Shown piece by piece: positions 22,035-35,232 of a stretch of DNA of 64,000 nt. Positions within the stretch are counted from its first letter, which is position 1; each line of letters opens with the position of its first letter. This DNA is from Adiantum capillus-veneris (lineage: Eukaryota > Streptophyta > Polypodiopsida > Polypodiales > Pteridaceae). The translations under genes and the position numbers were made by a program. The notes below the pieces were generated by a model. It was not told the origin of the DNA. It saw only the letters and a program-made list of their open reading frames with translations, and did no database searches. The stretch lies in assembly GCA_014529385.2 (NCBI GenBank), contig CM043945.1, positions 146,237,741 to 146,301,740 of the forward strand. Direction: 5' to 3'.

Positions 22035-24802
22035 TGTGAGGTCTCCACCCCGTCATCTCAAACGACAGATCTGATGGTAAACCTGGTGGCCACTAGATCA
22101 ACAACGGAAGAAAACAAAGTGGTTTATGGTTCATCTAGCGGACGATCGCTCATCACAAAGTGCGTCGAGTTCAAGCCTACTAGCATCAAGATCTAGTTCC
22201 ACCCCGCAGGGGAAGCGTGATTAACTTATCTAGCGATCCTAAGACCCACCTTCCAAGAGGAGAGAAGTCCCGAGTGCCTTTTTCCCCATGTTTCAGAGGC
22301 ACGTACACTTGAAAATTCTCCGCTCTAGGGGAAATGAGTAATACTAGCGTCAACTTATAGAACTATGGGGACGGAGAGGTCCTGACTAATCGGGACCACC
22401 CTTCTCATAGGCATTGGCGACCCGAGCCAAGCCCCCACTTTCCACCCCATACTCAAACTTCCTTTTTGTTATCTAATAACTACCACACATGGTTGTCAAC
22501 ACATAAGTTCATTGTTTTTTTCTGATTCACAAGTTCTTTAATACAGCCCTTCAACCAGTATTGCAAAGCGGCACCAAGACAGTAATTCTAGTAAAAATTC
22601 ACTTGAAAACTCATTAATTTAAAGTTCCAATGCTCTGGAGGCACGAAATCCCCCAGCGAGTGTTTACTCCACCCGTTGTCGCCTAGTTGCCCATACAACT
22701 AGGTTGTCCACCGCTTAACCAGCAATCGTGGACTTCCACCGCTTAACCCGCAGTCGTGGATATCCACCGCTTAACCAGTAGTCGTGGATTCGAGAGCCCT
22801 TAACTAGGAAGTGTAGCTCCTGCGAATAACTTCGCGAGCTACCCCCTCTGATCAAGAGGGGGTTCGGATTAGATCAACATTGGAATTGAAAATGAACTAG
22901 CTAAGCTAAATTTTCCCTAGCAACCAATCTTTTCTACTTTAGACAGTATATTTCGAAAGCATTCTTTCCTACTTGAGTATAAAATACCATTAATTTAAAT
23001 GTCGTGGTTTCCGTTGATTTCCAACATGTTGGGGAATGTGTTTTTCATCCTACCTTATCGAATACAATGTTTCTTTAACAAACTTGAATTAAAACCTTAC
23101 CTACCTCCACAATTTCCTCGTCATTGCTCTGTGAGATTGTCGGTACTTGGTCGACCATGGGAGGATTTTCCTTTCCATTAGTGTTGCTTATTCCATCCTT
23201 GCGGTCGTGGGAACCACCGAAACGAGTTCTCTTTACCGGGGCCATTTTATACTCACTACTTAGATTGACAACTTGGGAAAAGAGGAGCTAATATTGAAGA
23301 GCAACATACGACCAAAATGAAAGATAGTTTCAATAAGCAAATCCCTTTATACGAGAGGTTTGATTACTTCAAGACATAGAGATTTTTGATAGCACCTTAC
23401 TTGTTCTATGGGAATTGGTCCTAAGGTTAATGATTTAGCCTAGATAGTTAAGAATTTTAGGTTTCTTCACAATCTATTTACTAGAGATGAATTTGGCATG
23501 CTTAATCACTTCCTAATGCAAATAGAGGTTTGCAGATTTACCGTATGCATAGGTGAGAGGGTTTCTCCCTTCCTAGTGATTAATGATGGATTAATTTCAC
23601 TAATTAAATCCTAATCTATGAGCTAAATGATTCTAATTTAGTTGTTTAAACATTGTGTGGCAATAGAAAGCAGTTGACCATCTCTACCTCGACTTGTTCT
23701 TAATTACAATGGTGTCTAGCGGTTGATTCCTTAATCATGCATTAATCTATCATGAAGAGAGACTAACTGCTTTCACAATTACTAATTAGATTAATATTTC
23801 TGCAATACATCAATGATACGAAGAATTAGAGAGTATCCATTGAGTAATTTAGCTAGGGTTATGCACAATAGATGCGGGATTAGGAGAATATTGGAGAGAC
23901 TTGCAACAAGAATGAATTAAATTGGATATTACCGAGATTAGGCTGAATTCCTCTCGAAATTCTGATGCAATGGACTCCTCAATACGAGAAACGGGTAGCA
24001 CTTTCCTCCTTAGCTTTTCTTCCAAAGACTATGTCTGCCGGGAGCACCTCCCCAAGGTTTGTGTGTGTGTAGGAGTGTGTGTGTGTGTGTGTGTGTAAGC
24101 ATATATATGTGCTTGTGTGTGTGTGATCATGCTCTTATATAGGCTCACAAGCTGAAAATTTTGAATTTGCCTGCTATATGCATCTGGAGGAGTACTCACT
24201 TCATGCATGGCAGCTCTAGTTGCATACTTACCAAGTGTCCTAACCTGCTCAAGAGCTCACTTAGTCTCTCTCTCTCTCTCTTGCATGGAAAGTAGCCCAC
24301 GAGCCCTGTGAGTGCGTGAGTGCGCCCTCTCCCTGTCATATCAACTCAGCAGTGGCCTGGAGCCGGTTCCCACAGAGCTCCTGAGCCCCGTGCCTCCTTG
24401 CACAACATTAGGAAAACTTGCTTTTAGTCCTAGACGGGCAAGTCTAATCAGATTTTGATGCCGAAACTTGCTATGCTAAGCTAGAACTAAGGTGCATAAT
24501 CCCGAGTACTTGCCATATTTAGCATTCCTCGGCGTCCAAAAATGCATTTTTTTTTAAAATTTGGGTTACGGGTGCTCTTTGTCGAGACAATGAAAACTAG
24601 ATGGGTCGGGCGATAAAAAACTTACTATTTTTGGAATGTTTCTACAAAAATTATTTTAATTCACTTTTGGAAGCTTTATGAAATTCTAAACATCATGGCA
24701 TCGAGACAAATTTTGGAAAACTGCTAAAAATAGTAACTTTTTCTATTATGATTGTTTCATGGTACAATGGTGTTCTATTAGCTCGGGGTCGGAGACCTTA
24801 CA
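22035..24802 (-). repeat. Array LTR 1
   Basis: On the plus strand it begins TGTGAGGTCTCC and ends GAGACCTTACA. It contains the block of short CCACCGCTTAACCAG repeats (about 22708-22790), the LTR-internal ATG frame (start at 23245 on minus), a GT microsatellite (about 24059-24125) and a TATA-like CTATATAAGAGC on the minus strand (about 24133-24144). A few extra bases (TGATACA) follow the end before the purine tract, unlike in the other units. Confidence 0.88.
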
Positions 24803-24991
24803 TGATACATCCTCCCTAACATGAAAAATTTGAGATGTCCTCATCTCAAGAATACATCTGGATAAACTCTATGCTAACTACTTAGGTATATATATCCTTT
24901 GTCTAAAGTAAAGACATCCTTTGATAATAGAATAGTCTTTAGCTTTATGCGTCTTATTCTGCTGAACTTTGATGAGATCCTGGTGCTTGAA

Positions 24992-25961
24992 TTATTGCTC
25001 ACTAGGATTATCAGTTGCAGCATACAGAGTTGCTCTCTCATCAACTTCATCACCCAAAATTGGTTGTCTCACTACGGCATTAGCAAAAGCTCCGCTTTCT
25101 TGTCCTATGTTTCCTCTTCCTCGGCCTCCTCTTCCGTTTGGTTGACCTCTCCCGTTGACGTTCAGAGGTAAATTATTAGCACATATGTTTGGGGAATCCT
25201 TTTTGGACTTCGGATTTTGTAATGTGCATACTTCTGGCACTGAAAGCATCTTATATTGGGAAACTCGGTAGCTGCCGTCGTAGCTACTACCGGACGATGG
25301 TCGTATGCGGGGTTGATTGGTCTGTTACTCCAGTTGTCTGGCCTGGCCCTCTTTGAGAAATAGTATTGACTATCTTTGGTAGTCCTCTGAATCTCTTTAG
25401 CTAACGGTTTTGCCCTTAGCAAGGCATCTTGCAGAGTTGCTGGCCTGAGAGCTTCTAGTCAGTTGTTCAAGGGGTCCATGAGTCGTTGGCAGAACCGTGC
25501 TACTTGCTGTTCCAATGTCATCCTAGGAGCATATCTCCGAAGTGTAACAAACTTCGAGTAGTATTCTTGGACGGAAGAAGTCAGCTGTCGAGGTGAGAAA
25601 AACTCATTCATCTTCAAGGCTTTGTGAGCGGGTGGTAAGTATCGCTCCATCACAGCAACCTTGATGTCTTCCCATGACTGGGAGGATACCTTGATATCCA
25701 AGTCCCTGCAATGTTATTTCCACCAGATCTTGGCATCGCTAGACCAGCGGAACATCGCAAGCATGGTTTGGTTCTCGGGTTGAGTTCCCGCAGCGTCGAA
25801 ATAGTCATCCATTGCTTCCATCCATACTTCCGTATCTTTCTACACATTAACCCATTCGCCTTTAAAGGTTGGAGGCTGAGCTTGCTTAAGGAGAAGCTTT
25901 TTCTCTTGAACGGTGGTATATAGCGTAGTAGACGGTACCTATCGAATAGTATAAAACTCAT
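24992..25961 (-). pseudogene. Gag of array unit 1
   Basis: Minus-strand Ty3/gypsy Retrotrans_gag: PPTFKGEWVNV, EVWMEAMDDYFDA, WSSDAKIWWK, QSWEDIKVAVMERYLPPAH, MNEFFSPRQLTSSVQEYYSK and RRYAPRMTLEQQVARFCQRL, then a basic linker and a degenerate zinc knuckle CFQCQKYAHYKIRSPK in which the last Cys is Ser. It ends in a Gly/Arg patch (NGRGQPNGRGGRGRGN). Stops (for example after WWK and after PLNN) break the frame. No protease follows. Gag forms the particle that packages element RNA; the enzymes would have to come from another element. Confidence 0.82.
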
Positions 25962-26430
25962 TACTATAGCACTCTTCTCAAATGAACCTAGGCTTTTCCA
26001 TACGCAAGAAGAAATTTAACTTTTTGGGCTTAACCAGCCTACTTAATCTGTACAGCTATCATAAAGGCTTTAACCATTCCACCATTAGTTTAAATTCCAT
26101 TGAATATATCCAAAAGTTTCCGATAAATAATGGTAAAAACTTTACTCAAGAGCTTTGATCCATACTTATAACTTTATGTGTATCAACAAGCTACCTACCC
26201 GCAGCACTAGTCGCACCGACTACTTCTCAAAAAAGATCATGTGGAACCCACTGAATCCTAACAAGCTCAACGAGTAAAACTCTTTAACATCACTCACGAG
26301 ACAATCCACTAGAACAATCCAATGTCATTATTCTCGGAAACATCATGCTCAAGCTTTGACTATGAGCTATCCTAGTATCCCTTATTTTTTTAAATTTCAA
26401 ACAACATCATTTTCCAGTTCGTAAACATAT

Positions 26431-26445
26431 AGCTGTGATACCATG
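26431..26445 (-). other. Primer binding site of array element (unit 1)
   Basis: On the minus strand this reads as TGGTATCACAGCT directly after the LTR end, one base different from the common iMet site. Equivalent sites are at 30861-30875 and 35218-35232. Confidence 0.78.
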
Positions 26446-29237
26446 TGTGAAATCCCCACCTCGTCGTCTCAAATGACAAATCTGATGGTAAACCTGGTGG
26501 CCACTAGATCTACAGTAGAAGCAAACAAAGTGGTTTATGGTTCATCTAGCGGACGATCTATCATCACAAAGTGAGTCGAGTTCGAGCCTACTAGCATTGA
26601 GATCTAGTTCCATCCCGCAGGGGAAGTGTGATTAACTTATAAAGAGATCCGAAGACCCACCTTCCAAGAGGAGAGAAGTCCCGAGTGCCTTTTTCCCCAT
26701 GTTTCAGAGGCACGTACACTTGAAACTTTTCCGTTCTACGAGCAATGAGTAATACTAGCGTCAACTTATAGAACTATGGAGACGGAGAGTTTCCGACTAA
26801 TCGGGACCACCCTTCTCATAGGCATTGGCAACCCGAGCCAAGCCCCCACTTTCCACCCCGTACTCAGGCTTCCTTTTGGTTATCTAATTACTACCACACA
26901 TGGTTGTTCAACACATAAGTTCATTGTTTATTTTTTTGATTCACAACTTCTTTAATACAGCCCTTCAACCAGTATTGCAAAGTGGCACCAAGACAATAAT
27001 TCTAGTAAAAATTCCCTCAAAAACTCATTCATTTAAATTCCCAATGCTCTAGAGGCACGAAATCCCCCAGCGAGTGCTTACTCCACCCGTTGTCGCCTAG
27101 CTGCCCATACAACTAGGTTTTCCACCGCTTAACCAGTAGCCGTGGACTTCCACCGCTTAACCAGCAGTCGCGGATATCCACCGCTTAACCAACAGTCGTG
27201 GATTCGAGAGCCCTTAACCAGGAACTCTAGCTCCTGCGAATAAATTCGCGAGGTGCTCCCTGTGATCAAGAGGGGGTTCGGACTAGATGAACATTGGAAT
27301 TGAAAATGAACTAGCTGAGTGGAATTTTCTCTAGCAACCAATCTTTCCTACTCTAGACTGTATATTATGAAAGCATTCAATCCTACTTGAGTATAAAAGA
27401 CAATTAATTTAAATGCCGTGGTTTCCATTGATTTCCAACATGTTCGGGAATGTGTTTTTCATCCTACCTTATCGAATGCAATGTTGCTTTAACAAACTTG
27501 AATTAAAACCTGACCTACCTCCACAATTTCCTCGTCATTGCTCCGTGAGATGGCCGGTACTTGGTTGACCATGGGAGCTTTTCCCTTTCCATTAGTGTTG
27601 CTTGTTCCAATCTTGCGGTCGTGGGAACCACCGAAACGAGTTCTCTTGACCGGGGCCATTTTATACTCACTACTTTGATTTGACAACTTGGAAAAAGAGG
27701 AACTAATATTGAAGAGCAACATACGACCAAAATGACAGATTAGTTTGAATAAGCAAATCCCTTTATACGAGAGGTTTCATTACTTCAAGACATAGAGATT
27801 TCTGATAGCACCTTGCTTGTTCTATGGGAATTGGCCCTAAGGTTAATTATTTGACCTAGATAGTTAAGAACTTTAGGTTTCTTCTCAATCTATTTACTAT
27901 AGATGAATTTGGCATGATTAATCACTTCCTAATGCAAGTAGAGGTTTGCAGATTTACCGTATGCATAGGTGAGAGGGTTTCTCCCTTCCTAGTCATTAAT
28001 GATGGATTAATTTCACTAATTACATCATAATATATGAGCTAATTGATTCTAATTTAGTTGTTTAAACATTGTGTGGCAATAGAAAGCAGTTGACCATGAT
28101 CTCTACCTCGACTTGTTCTTAATTACAATGGTGACTAGCGGTTGATTCCTTAATCATGCATTAATCTATCATGAAGAGAGACTAACTTCTTTCATAATTA
28201 CTAATTAGATTAATATTTATGCAATACATCAATGATAAGAAGAATTAGAGAGTATCCATTGAGTAATTTAGCTAGGGTTATGCACAATAGATGCGGGATT
28301 AGGAGAATATTGGAGAGAATTGCAACAACCATGAATTAAATTGGATATTACCGAGATTAGGCTGAATTCCACTCGAAATTCTGATGCAATGGACTCCTCA
28401 AGACGAGAAACGGGTAGCACTTTCCTCCTTAGCTCTTCTTCCAAAGACTATGTCTGCCGGCAGCACCTCCCCAAGGTTTGTGTGTGTGTAGGAGTGTGTG
28501 TGTGGACTTTGTGTGTGTGTGTGTGTGTGTGTAAGCATATATATGTGCTTGTGTGTGTGTGAGCATGCTGTTATATACGCTCACAAGCTGAAAATTTTGA
28601 ATTTGCCTACTATATGCATCTGGAGGAGTACTCACTTCATGCATGGCAGCTCTAGTTGCATACTTAGCAAGTGTCCTAACCTGCTCAGGAGCTCACTTAG
28701 TGTCTCTCTCTCTCTCTTGGATGGAAAGTAGCCCACGAGCCCTGTGAGTGCGTGAGTGCGCCCTCTACCTGCCATATCAACTCAGCAGTAGCTTGGCGCC
28801 AGTTCCCACATAGCTCACGAACCCCGGTGCGTTCCCGCACAACCTTAGGAAAAATTGTTTTTAATCCCAGACGAGCAATTCTAATCAGATTTTAATGCCA
28901 AAACATGCTGTGCTAATCTAGAACTAAGGTGCATAATCCCAAGTACCTGCCATATTTAACATCCCCCAGCGTCTGAAAATGCAATTTTTTTAAAAATTTG
29001 GGTTACGGGTGCAGTTTGTCGAGACGATCAAAACTAGATGGGTCGGGCGACCAAAAACTTACTATTTTTGGATTTTTTCTACAAAAATTATTTTGATTCA
29101 CTTTTGGAAGCTTTATGACATTCTAAACATCATGGCATCGACACATTTTGGAAAACTGCTAAAAATAACAACTTTTTCCATTATGATTGTTTCATGGTAC
29201 AATGGTGTTCTATTAGCTCGGGGTCGGAGACCTTACA
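26446..29237 (-). repeat. Array LTR 2
   Basis: Plus-strand ends TGTGAAATCC and CCTTACA. It contains the CCACCGCTTAACCAG repeats (about 27122-27200), the LTR-internal ATG frame (27659 on minus), a GT microsatellite (about 28479-28562) and a TATA-like box on the minus strand near 28570. It is shared by the units on its two sides. Confidence 0.9.
27489..27659 (-). CDS. Short frame inside the array LTR, possible gag first exon
   Basis: Minus-strand ATG at 27659 opens a 56-codon basic frame (MAPVKRTRFGGSHDRK, NGKGKAPM, then EEIVEVGQV). The same frame occurs at the equivalent place in all four LTRs (ATG at 23245, 27659, 32088 and 36401). A good donor sequence GAG/GTAGGT lies at its end, so it could be spliced across the LTR end to the internal gag, giving gag a start codon that the internal region lacks. 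It lies downstream of the predicted LTR TATA box, so it would be in the transcript. This is inference from conservation and splice-site shape only. Confidence 0.45.
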   Translation of the reverse strand: MAPVKRTRFGGSHDRKIGTSNTNGKGKAPMVNQVPAISRSNDEEIVEVGQVLIQVC

Positions 29238-29423
29238 TCCTCCCCAACATGAAAAATTTGAGATGTCCTCATCTCAAGAATACATCTGGATAAACTCTAT
29301 GCTAACTACTTAGGTACATATATCCTTTGTCTAAAGTAAAGACATCCTTTGATAATAGAATAGTCTTTAGCTTTAATTATGCGTTTTATTCTGCTGAACT
29401 TTGATGAGATCCTGGTGCTTGAA

Positions 29424-30300
29424 TTATTGCTCACTAGCATTATCAGTTGCAGCATACAGAGCTGCTCTCTCATCAACTTCATCACCCAAAATTCGTTGTC
29501 TCACTGCGGCATTAGAAAAAGCTCCGCTTCCTTGTCCTATGTTTCCTCTTCCTCGGCCTCCTCTTCCGTTTGGTTGACCTCTCCCGTTGACGTTCAGAGG
29601 TAAATTATTAGCACATATGTTTGGGAAATCCTTTTTGGACATCGGCTTTTGTAATGTCCATACTCCTGGCACTGAAAGCATCTTATATTGGGAAACTCGG
29701 TAGCTGCCGTCGTAGCTACTACCGGACGATGGTCGTATGCAGGGTTGATTGGTCTGTTACTCCAGTTGTCTGGCCTGGCCCTCTTTGAGAAATAGTATTG
29801 ACTATCTTTGGTAGTCCTCTGAATCTCTTTAGCTAACGGTTTCGCCCTTAGCAAGGCATCTTGCAGAGTTGCTAGCCTGAGAGCTTCTAGTCGGTTGTTC
29901 AAGGGGTCGATGAGTCCTTGGCAGAAATGTGCTACTTGCTATTCCAATGTCATCCTAGGAGCATATCTCCGAAGTGTGACGAACTTCGAGTAGTATTCCA
30001 TGGCGGAAGAAGTCAGCTGTCGAAGTGAGAAAAACTCATTCATCTTCAAGGCTTTGTGAGCGGGTGGTAAGTATCGCTCCATCACAACAGCCTTGATGTC
30101 TTCCCATGACTGGGAAGATCCCTTGATATCCAAGTCCGTGCAATGTTATTTCCACCAGATCTTGGCATCGCCAGACAAGCGGAACATTGCAAGCATTGTT
30201 TGGTTCTCGGGTTGAGTTCCTGTAGCGTCGAAATAGTCGTCCATTGCTTCCACCCATACTTTCGTATCTCTCTCCACATTAACCCCTTCGCCTTTAAAGA
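29424..30300 (-). pseudogene. Gag of array unit 2
   Basis: Same gag as unit 1. Here the zinc knuckle is complete, CFQCQEYGHYKSRCPK (C-X2-C-X4-H-X4-C). Matching blocks include QSWEDIKAVVMERYLPPAH and MEYYSKFVTLRRYAPRMTLE. A stop after MTLE and a shift near 30300 break the frame. The Gly/Arg patch follows in another phase (29424-29681). Confidence 0.82.
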
Positions 30301-30875
30301 TTGAGGCTGAGCTTGCTTAAGGAGAAGCTTTTTCTCTTGAACGACGGTATATAGCGTAGTAGACGGTACCTATCCAATGGTATAAAACTCATAACTATAG
30401 CACTCTTCTCAATGAACCTAGGCTTTTGCATACTCATGAAGAAATTTAACTTTTTGGGCTGAACCAGCCTACTTAATCTGTACAGCTATCATAAAGGATT
30501 TAACCATTCCACCATTAGTTTAAATTCCATTGAATACATCCAAAAGTTTCTGATAAATAATGGTTAAAACTTTACTCGAGAGCTTTGATCCATACTTATA
30601 ACTTTATGTGTATCAACAAGCTACCTACCCGCAGCACTAGTCGCACCAACAACTTCTCGAAAAACATCATGTGGAACCCACTGAATCCCAACAAGCTCAA
30701 CGAGTAAAACTCTTTAACATCACTCAGGAGACAATCCACTAGACCAATCCAATGTCATTATTCTAGGAAACATCATGCTCAAGCTTTGATTACGAGCTAT
30801 CCTACTATCCCTTATTTTTTTAAATTTCAAACAACATCATTTTCCAGTTCGTAAACATATAGCTGTGATACCAGG

Positions 30876-33592
30876 TGTGAAATCCCCACCCCGTCGTCTC
30901 AAATGACGGATCTGATGGTAAACCTGGTGGCCACTAGATCTACAGTAAAAGTAAACAAAGTGGTTTATGGTTCATCTAGCGGACGATCTCTCATCACAAA
31001 GTGAGTCGAGTTCGAGCCTACTAGCATCGAGATCTAGTTCCATCCCACAGGGGAAGCGTGATTAACTTATCTAGCGATCCTAAGACCCACCTTCCAAGAG
31101 GAGAGAAGTCCCGAGTGCCTTTTTCCCCATGTTTCAGAGGCACGTACACTTGAAACTTTTCGGCTCTAGGGGAAATGAGTAATACTAGCGTCAACTTATA
31201 GAACTATGGGGATGGAGAATTCCTGACTAATCGAGACCACCCTTCTCATAGGCATTGACAATTCGAGCCAAGCCCCCACTTTCCACCCCATACTCACACT
31301 TCCTTTTTGTTATCTAATAACTACCACACATGGTTGGCAAAACATAAGTTCATTGTTTATTTTTCCGATTCACAAGTTCTTCAATACAGCCCTTCAACCA
31401 GTATTGCAAAGCGGCACCAAGACAGTAATTCTAGTAAAAATTCATGAGAAAACTCATTAATTTAAAGTTCCAATGCTCTGGAGGCATGAAATCCCCCAGC
31501 GAGTGTTTACTCCACCCGTTGTCGCCTAGTTGCCCATACAACTAGGTTGTCCACCGCTTAACCAGTAGTCCTGGACTTCCACCGCTTAACCAGCAGTCGT
31601 GGATATCCACAGCTTAACCAACAGTCGTGGATTCGAGAGCCCTTAACCAGGAACTCTAGCTCCTGCGAATAACTTCGCGAGCTGCCCCCTGTCATCAAGA
31701 GGGGGTTCGGACTAGATCAACATTGGAATTGAAAATGAACTAGCTGAGCTAAATTTTCCCTAGCAACCAATATTTCCTACTCTAGACAGTATATTCTGAA
31801 AGCATTCTTTCCTACTTGAGTATAAAATACAATTAATTTAAATGCCGTGGTTTCCATTGATTTCCAACATGTTAGGGAATGTGTTTTTCATCCTACCTTA
31901 TCGAATGCAATGTTGCTTTAACAAACTTGAATTAAAACCTGACCTACCTCCACAATTTCCTCATCATTGCTCCGTGAGATGGCCGGTACTTGGTCGACCA
32001 TGGGAGCTTTTCCCTTTCCATTAGTGTTGCTTGTTCCAGGCTTGCGGTCGTGGGAACCACCGAAACGAGTTCTCTTGACCGGGGCCATTTTATGCTCACT
32101 ACTTCGATTTGACAACTTGGAAAAAGAGGAGCTAATATTGAAGAGCAACATATGACCAAAATGACAGCTTAGTTTGAATAAGCAAATCCCTTTATACGAG
32201 AGGTTTGATTACTTCAAGACATAGAGATTTCTGATAGCACCTTACTTGTTCTATGGGAATTGGCCCTAAGGTTAATTATTTGGCCTAAATAGTTAAGAAT
32301 TTTAGGTTTCTTCTCAATCTATTTACTATAGATGAATTTGGCATGATTAATCACTTCCTAATGCAAGTAGAGGTTTGCAGATTTACCGTATGCATAGGTG
32401 AGAGGGTTTCTCCCTTCCTAGTCATTAATGATGGATTAATTTCACTAATTACATCGTAATATATGAGCTAATTGATTCTAATTTAGTTGTTTAAACATTG
32501 TGTGGCAATAGAAAGCAGTTGACCATGATCTCTACCTCGACTTGTTCTTAATTACAATGGTGACTAGCGGTTGATTCCTTAATCATGCATTAATCTATCA
32601 TGAAGAGAGACTAACTTCTTTCATAATTACTAATTAGATTAAGAGTTATGAAATACATCAATGATACGAAGAACTAGAGAGTATCCATTGAGTAGTTTAG
32701 CTAGGGTTATGCACAAAAGATGCGGGATTAAGAGAATATAGGAGAGAATTGCAACAAGCATGAATTAAATTGGATATTACCCAAATTAGGCTGAATTCCT
32801 CTCAAAATTCTGATGCAATGGACTCCTCAAGACGAGAAACGGGTAGCACTTTTCTCCTTAGCTTTTCTTCCAAAGACTATGTCTGCCGGCAGCACCTCCC
32901 CAAGGTCTGTGTGTGTAGGAGTCTGTGTGTGTACTTAGTGTGTGTGTGTGTGTGTGTAAGCATATATATGTGCTTGTGTGTCTGTGAGCATGCTCTTATA
33001 TAGGCTCACAAGCTGAAAAATTCGAATTTTCCTGCTATATGCATCTGGAGGAGTACTCACTTCATGCATGGCAGCTCTAGTTGCATACTTACCAAGTGTC
33101 CTAACCTGCTCAAGAGCTCACTTAGTCTCTCTCTCTCTGTCTTGCATGGAAAGTAGCCCACGAGCCCTGTGAGTGTGTGAGTGCGCCCTCTACCTGCCAT
33201 AACAATTCAGCAGTGGCTTAGCGCCGGTTCCCACATAGCTCCCGAGCCCTGGTGCCTCCCCGCACAACCTTGGGAAAAATTGTGGTGCATAATCCCGAGT
33301 ACCAGCCATATTTAGCATCCCCCGGGAGCCGAAAATGCAAATTTTTTTAAATTTGGGTTACGGGTGCAGTTTGTCGAGACGGTCAAAACTAAACGGGTCA
33401 GGCGACCAAAAACTTACTATTTTTGGATTTTTTCTACAAAAGTTATTTTGATTCACTTTTGGAAGCTTTATGACATTCTAAACATCATGGCATCGACACA
33501 TTTTGGAAAACTGCTAAAAATAGCAACTTTTTCCATTATGATTGTTTCATGGTACAATGGTGTTCTATTAGCTCGGGGTCGGAGACCTTACA
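30876..33592 (-). repeat. Array LTR 3
   Basis: Same ends (TGTGAAATCC, CCTTACA) and same internal layout as LTR 2: the LTR-internal frame starts at 32088 on the minus strand and the GT repeat is at about 32908-32996. It is slightly shorter (2717 bp) because of a deletion near 33280. Confidence 0.9.
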
Positions 33593-33944
33593 TCCTCCCC
33601 AACATGAAAAATTTGAGATGTCCTCATCTCAAGAATACATCTGGATACAATCTATGCTAACTACTTAGGTACATATATCCTTTGTCTAAAGTAAAGACAT
33701 CCTTTGATAATAGAATAGTCTTTAGCTTTATGCGTCTTATTCTGCTGAACTTTGATGAGATCCTGGTGCTTGAATTATTGCTCACTAGGATTACCAGTTG
33801 CAGCATACAGACCTGCTCTGTCATCAACTTCGTCACCCAAAATTGGTTGTCTCACTACGGCATTAGCAAAAGCTCAGCTTCCTTGTCCTATGTTTCCTCT
33901 TCCTCGGCCTCCTCTTCCGTTTGGCTGACCTCTCCCGTTGACGT

Positions 33945-34744
33945 TCAGAGGTACATTATTAGCACATATGTTTGGGAAATCCTTTTTGGACATTGTCTTT
34001 TGTAATGTCCATACTCCTGGCACTCAAAGCATCTTATATTGGGAAACTCGGTAGCTACCGTAGTAGCTACTACCGGACGATGGTCATATGCAGGGTTGAT
34101 TGGTCTGTTACTCCAGTTGTCTGGCCTCGCCCTCTTTGACAAATAGTATTGATTATCTTGGGTAGTCCTCTGAATCTCTTTAGCTAACGGTTTGGACCTT
34201 AGCAAGGCATCTTGCAGAGTTGTTGGCCTGAGAGCTTCTAGTCGGTTGTTCAAGGGGTCGATGAGTCCGTGGCAAAACCGTGCTACTTGCTGTTACAATG
34301 TCATCCTAGGAGCATATCTCCGAAGTGTGATGAACTTCGAGTAGTATTCTTGGCCGGAAGAAGTCAATTGTCGAAGTGAGAAAAACTCATTCATCTTCAA
34401 GGCTTTGTGAGCGGGTGGTAAGTATCGCTCCATCACAGCAGCCTTGATGTCTTCCCATGACTCGGAAGATCCCTTGATATCCAGGTCCCTGCAATGTTAT
34501 TTCCACCAGATCTTGGCATCGCTAGATAAGCGGAACATCTCAAGCATGGTTTGGTTCTTGAGTGGAGTTCCCACAACGTCGAAATAGTCATCCATTGCTT
34601 CCATCCATACTTCCGTATCTTTCTCCACATTAACCCCTTCGCCTTTAAAGGTTGGAGGCTGAGCTTGCTTAAGGAGAAGCTTTTTCTCTTGAACATCGGT
34701 ATATAGCGCAGTAGACGGTACCTATCCAATGGTATAAAACTCAT
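33945..34744 (-). pseudogene. Gag of array unit 3
   Basis: Gag blocks as in the other units (SFSLSKLSLQPLKAKGLMWR region in one phase; LYFRKE-type core in another), then LRSKPLAKEIQRTTQDNQYY and the zinc knuckle CFECQEYGHYKRQCPK with all four metal ligands. Stops and shifts differ from those in units 1 and 2, so the three internal regions have decayed independently since duplication. Confidence 0.8.
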
Positions 34745-35232
34745 TACTATAGCACTCTTGTCAAATGAACCTATGCTTTTGCATACTCAAGAAGAAATTT
34801 AACTTTTTGGGCTTAACCAGCCTACTTAATCTGTACAGCTATCATAAAGGATTTAACCATTCCACTATTAGTTTAAATTCCATTGAATACATCCAAAAGT
34901 TTCCGATAAATAATGGTAAAAAATTTACTCGAGAGCGTTGATCCATACTTATAACTTTATGTGTATCAACAAGCTACCTGCCCGCAGCACTATTCGCACC
35001 AACGACTTCTCAAAAAACATCATGTGGAACACACTAAATCCCAACAAGCTAAGCGAGTAAAACTCTTTAACATCACTCACGAGACAATCCACTAGACAAA
35101 TCCAATGTCATTATTTTGGGAAACATCATGCTCAAGCTTTGAGTAGGAGCTATCCTAGTACTATCCCTTATTTTTTTTAAATTTCAAACAACATCATTTT
35201 CCTGTTCGTAAACATATAGCTGTGATACCAGG

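Noticed and set aside
22700-22800. Short regularly repeated CCACCGCTTAACCAGCAGTCGTGGA-type units, possible CRISPR-like array
   Set aside because: Only three or four units with no constant spacer length, repeated in every LTR of a retrotransposon array; this is an LTR minisatellite in a eukaryotic genome.
28429-28731. Frames with long Val/Cys or His/Thr runs in the array LTRs
   Set aside because: They translate the GT microsatellite of the LTR.
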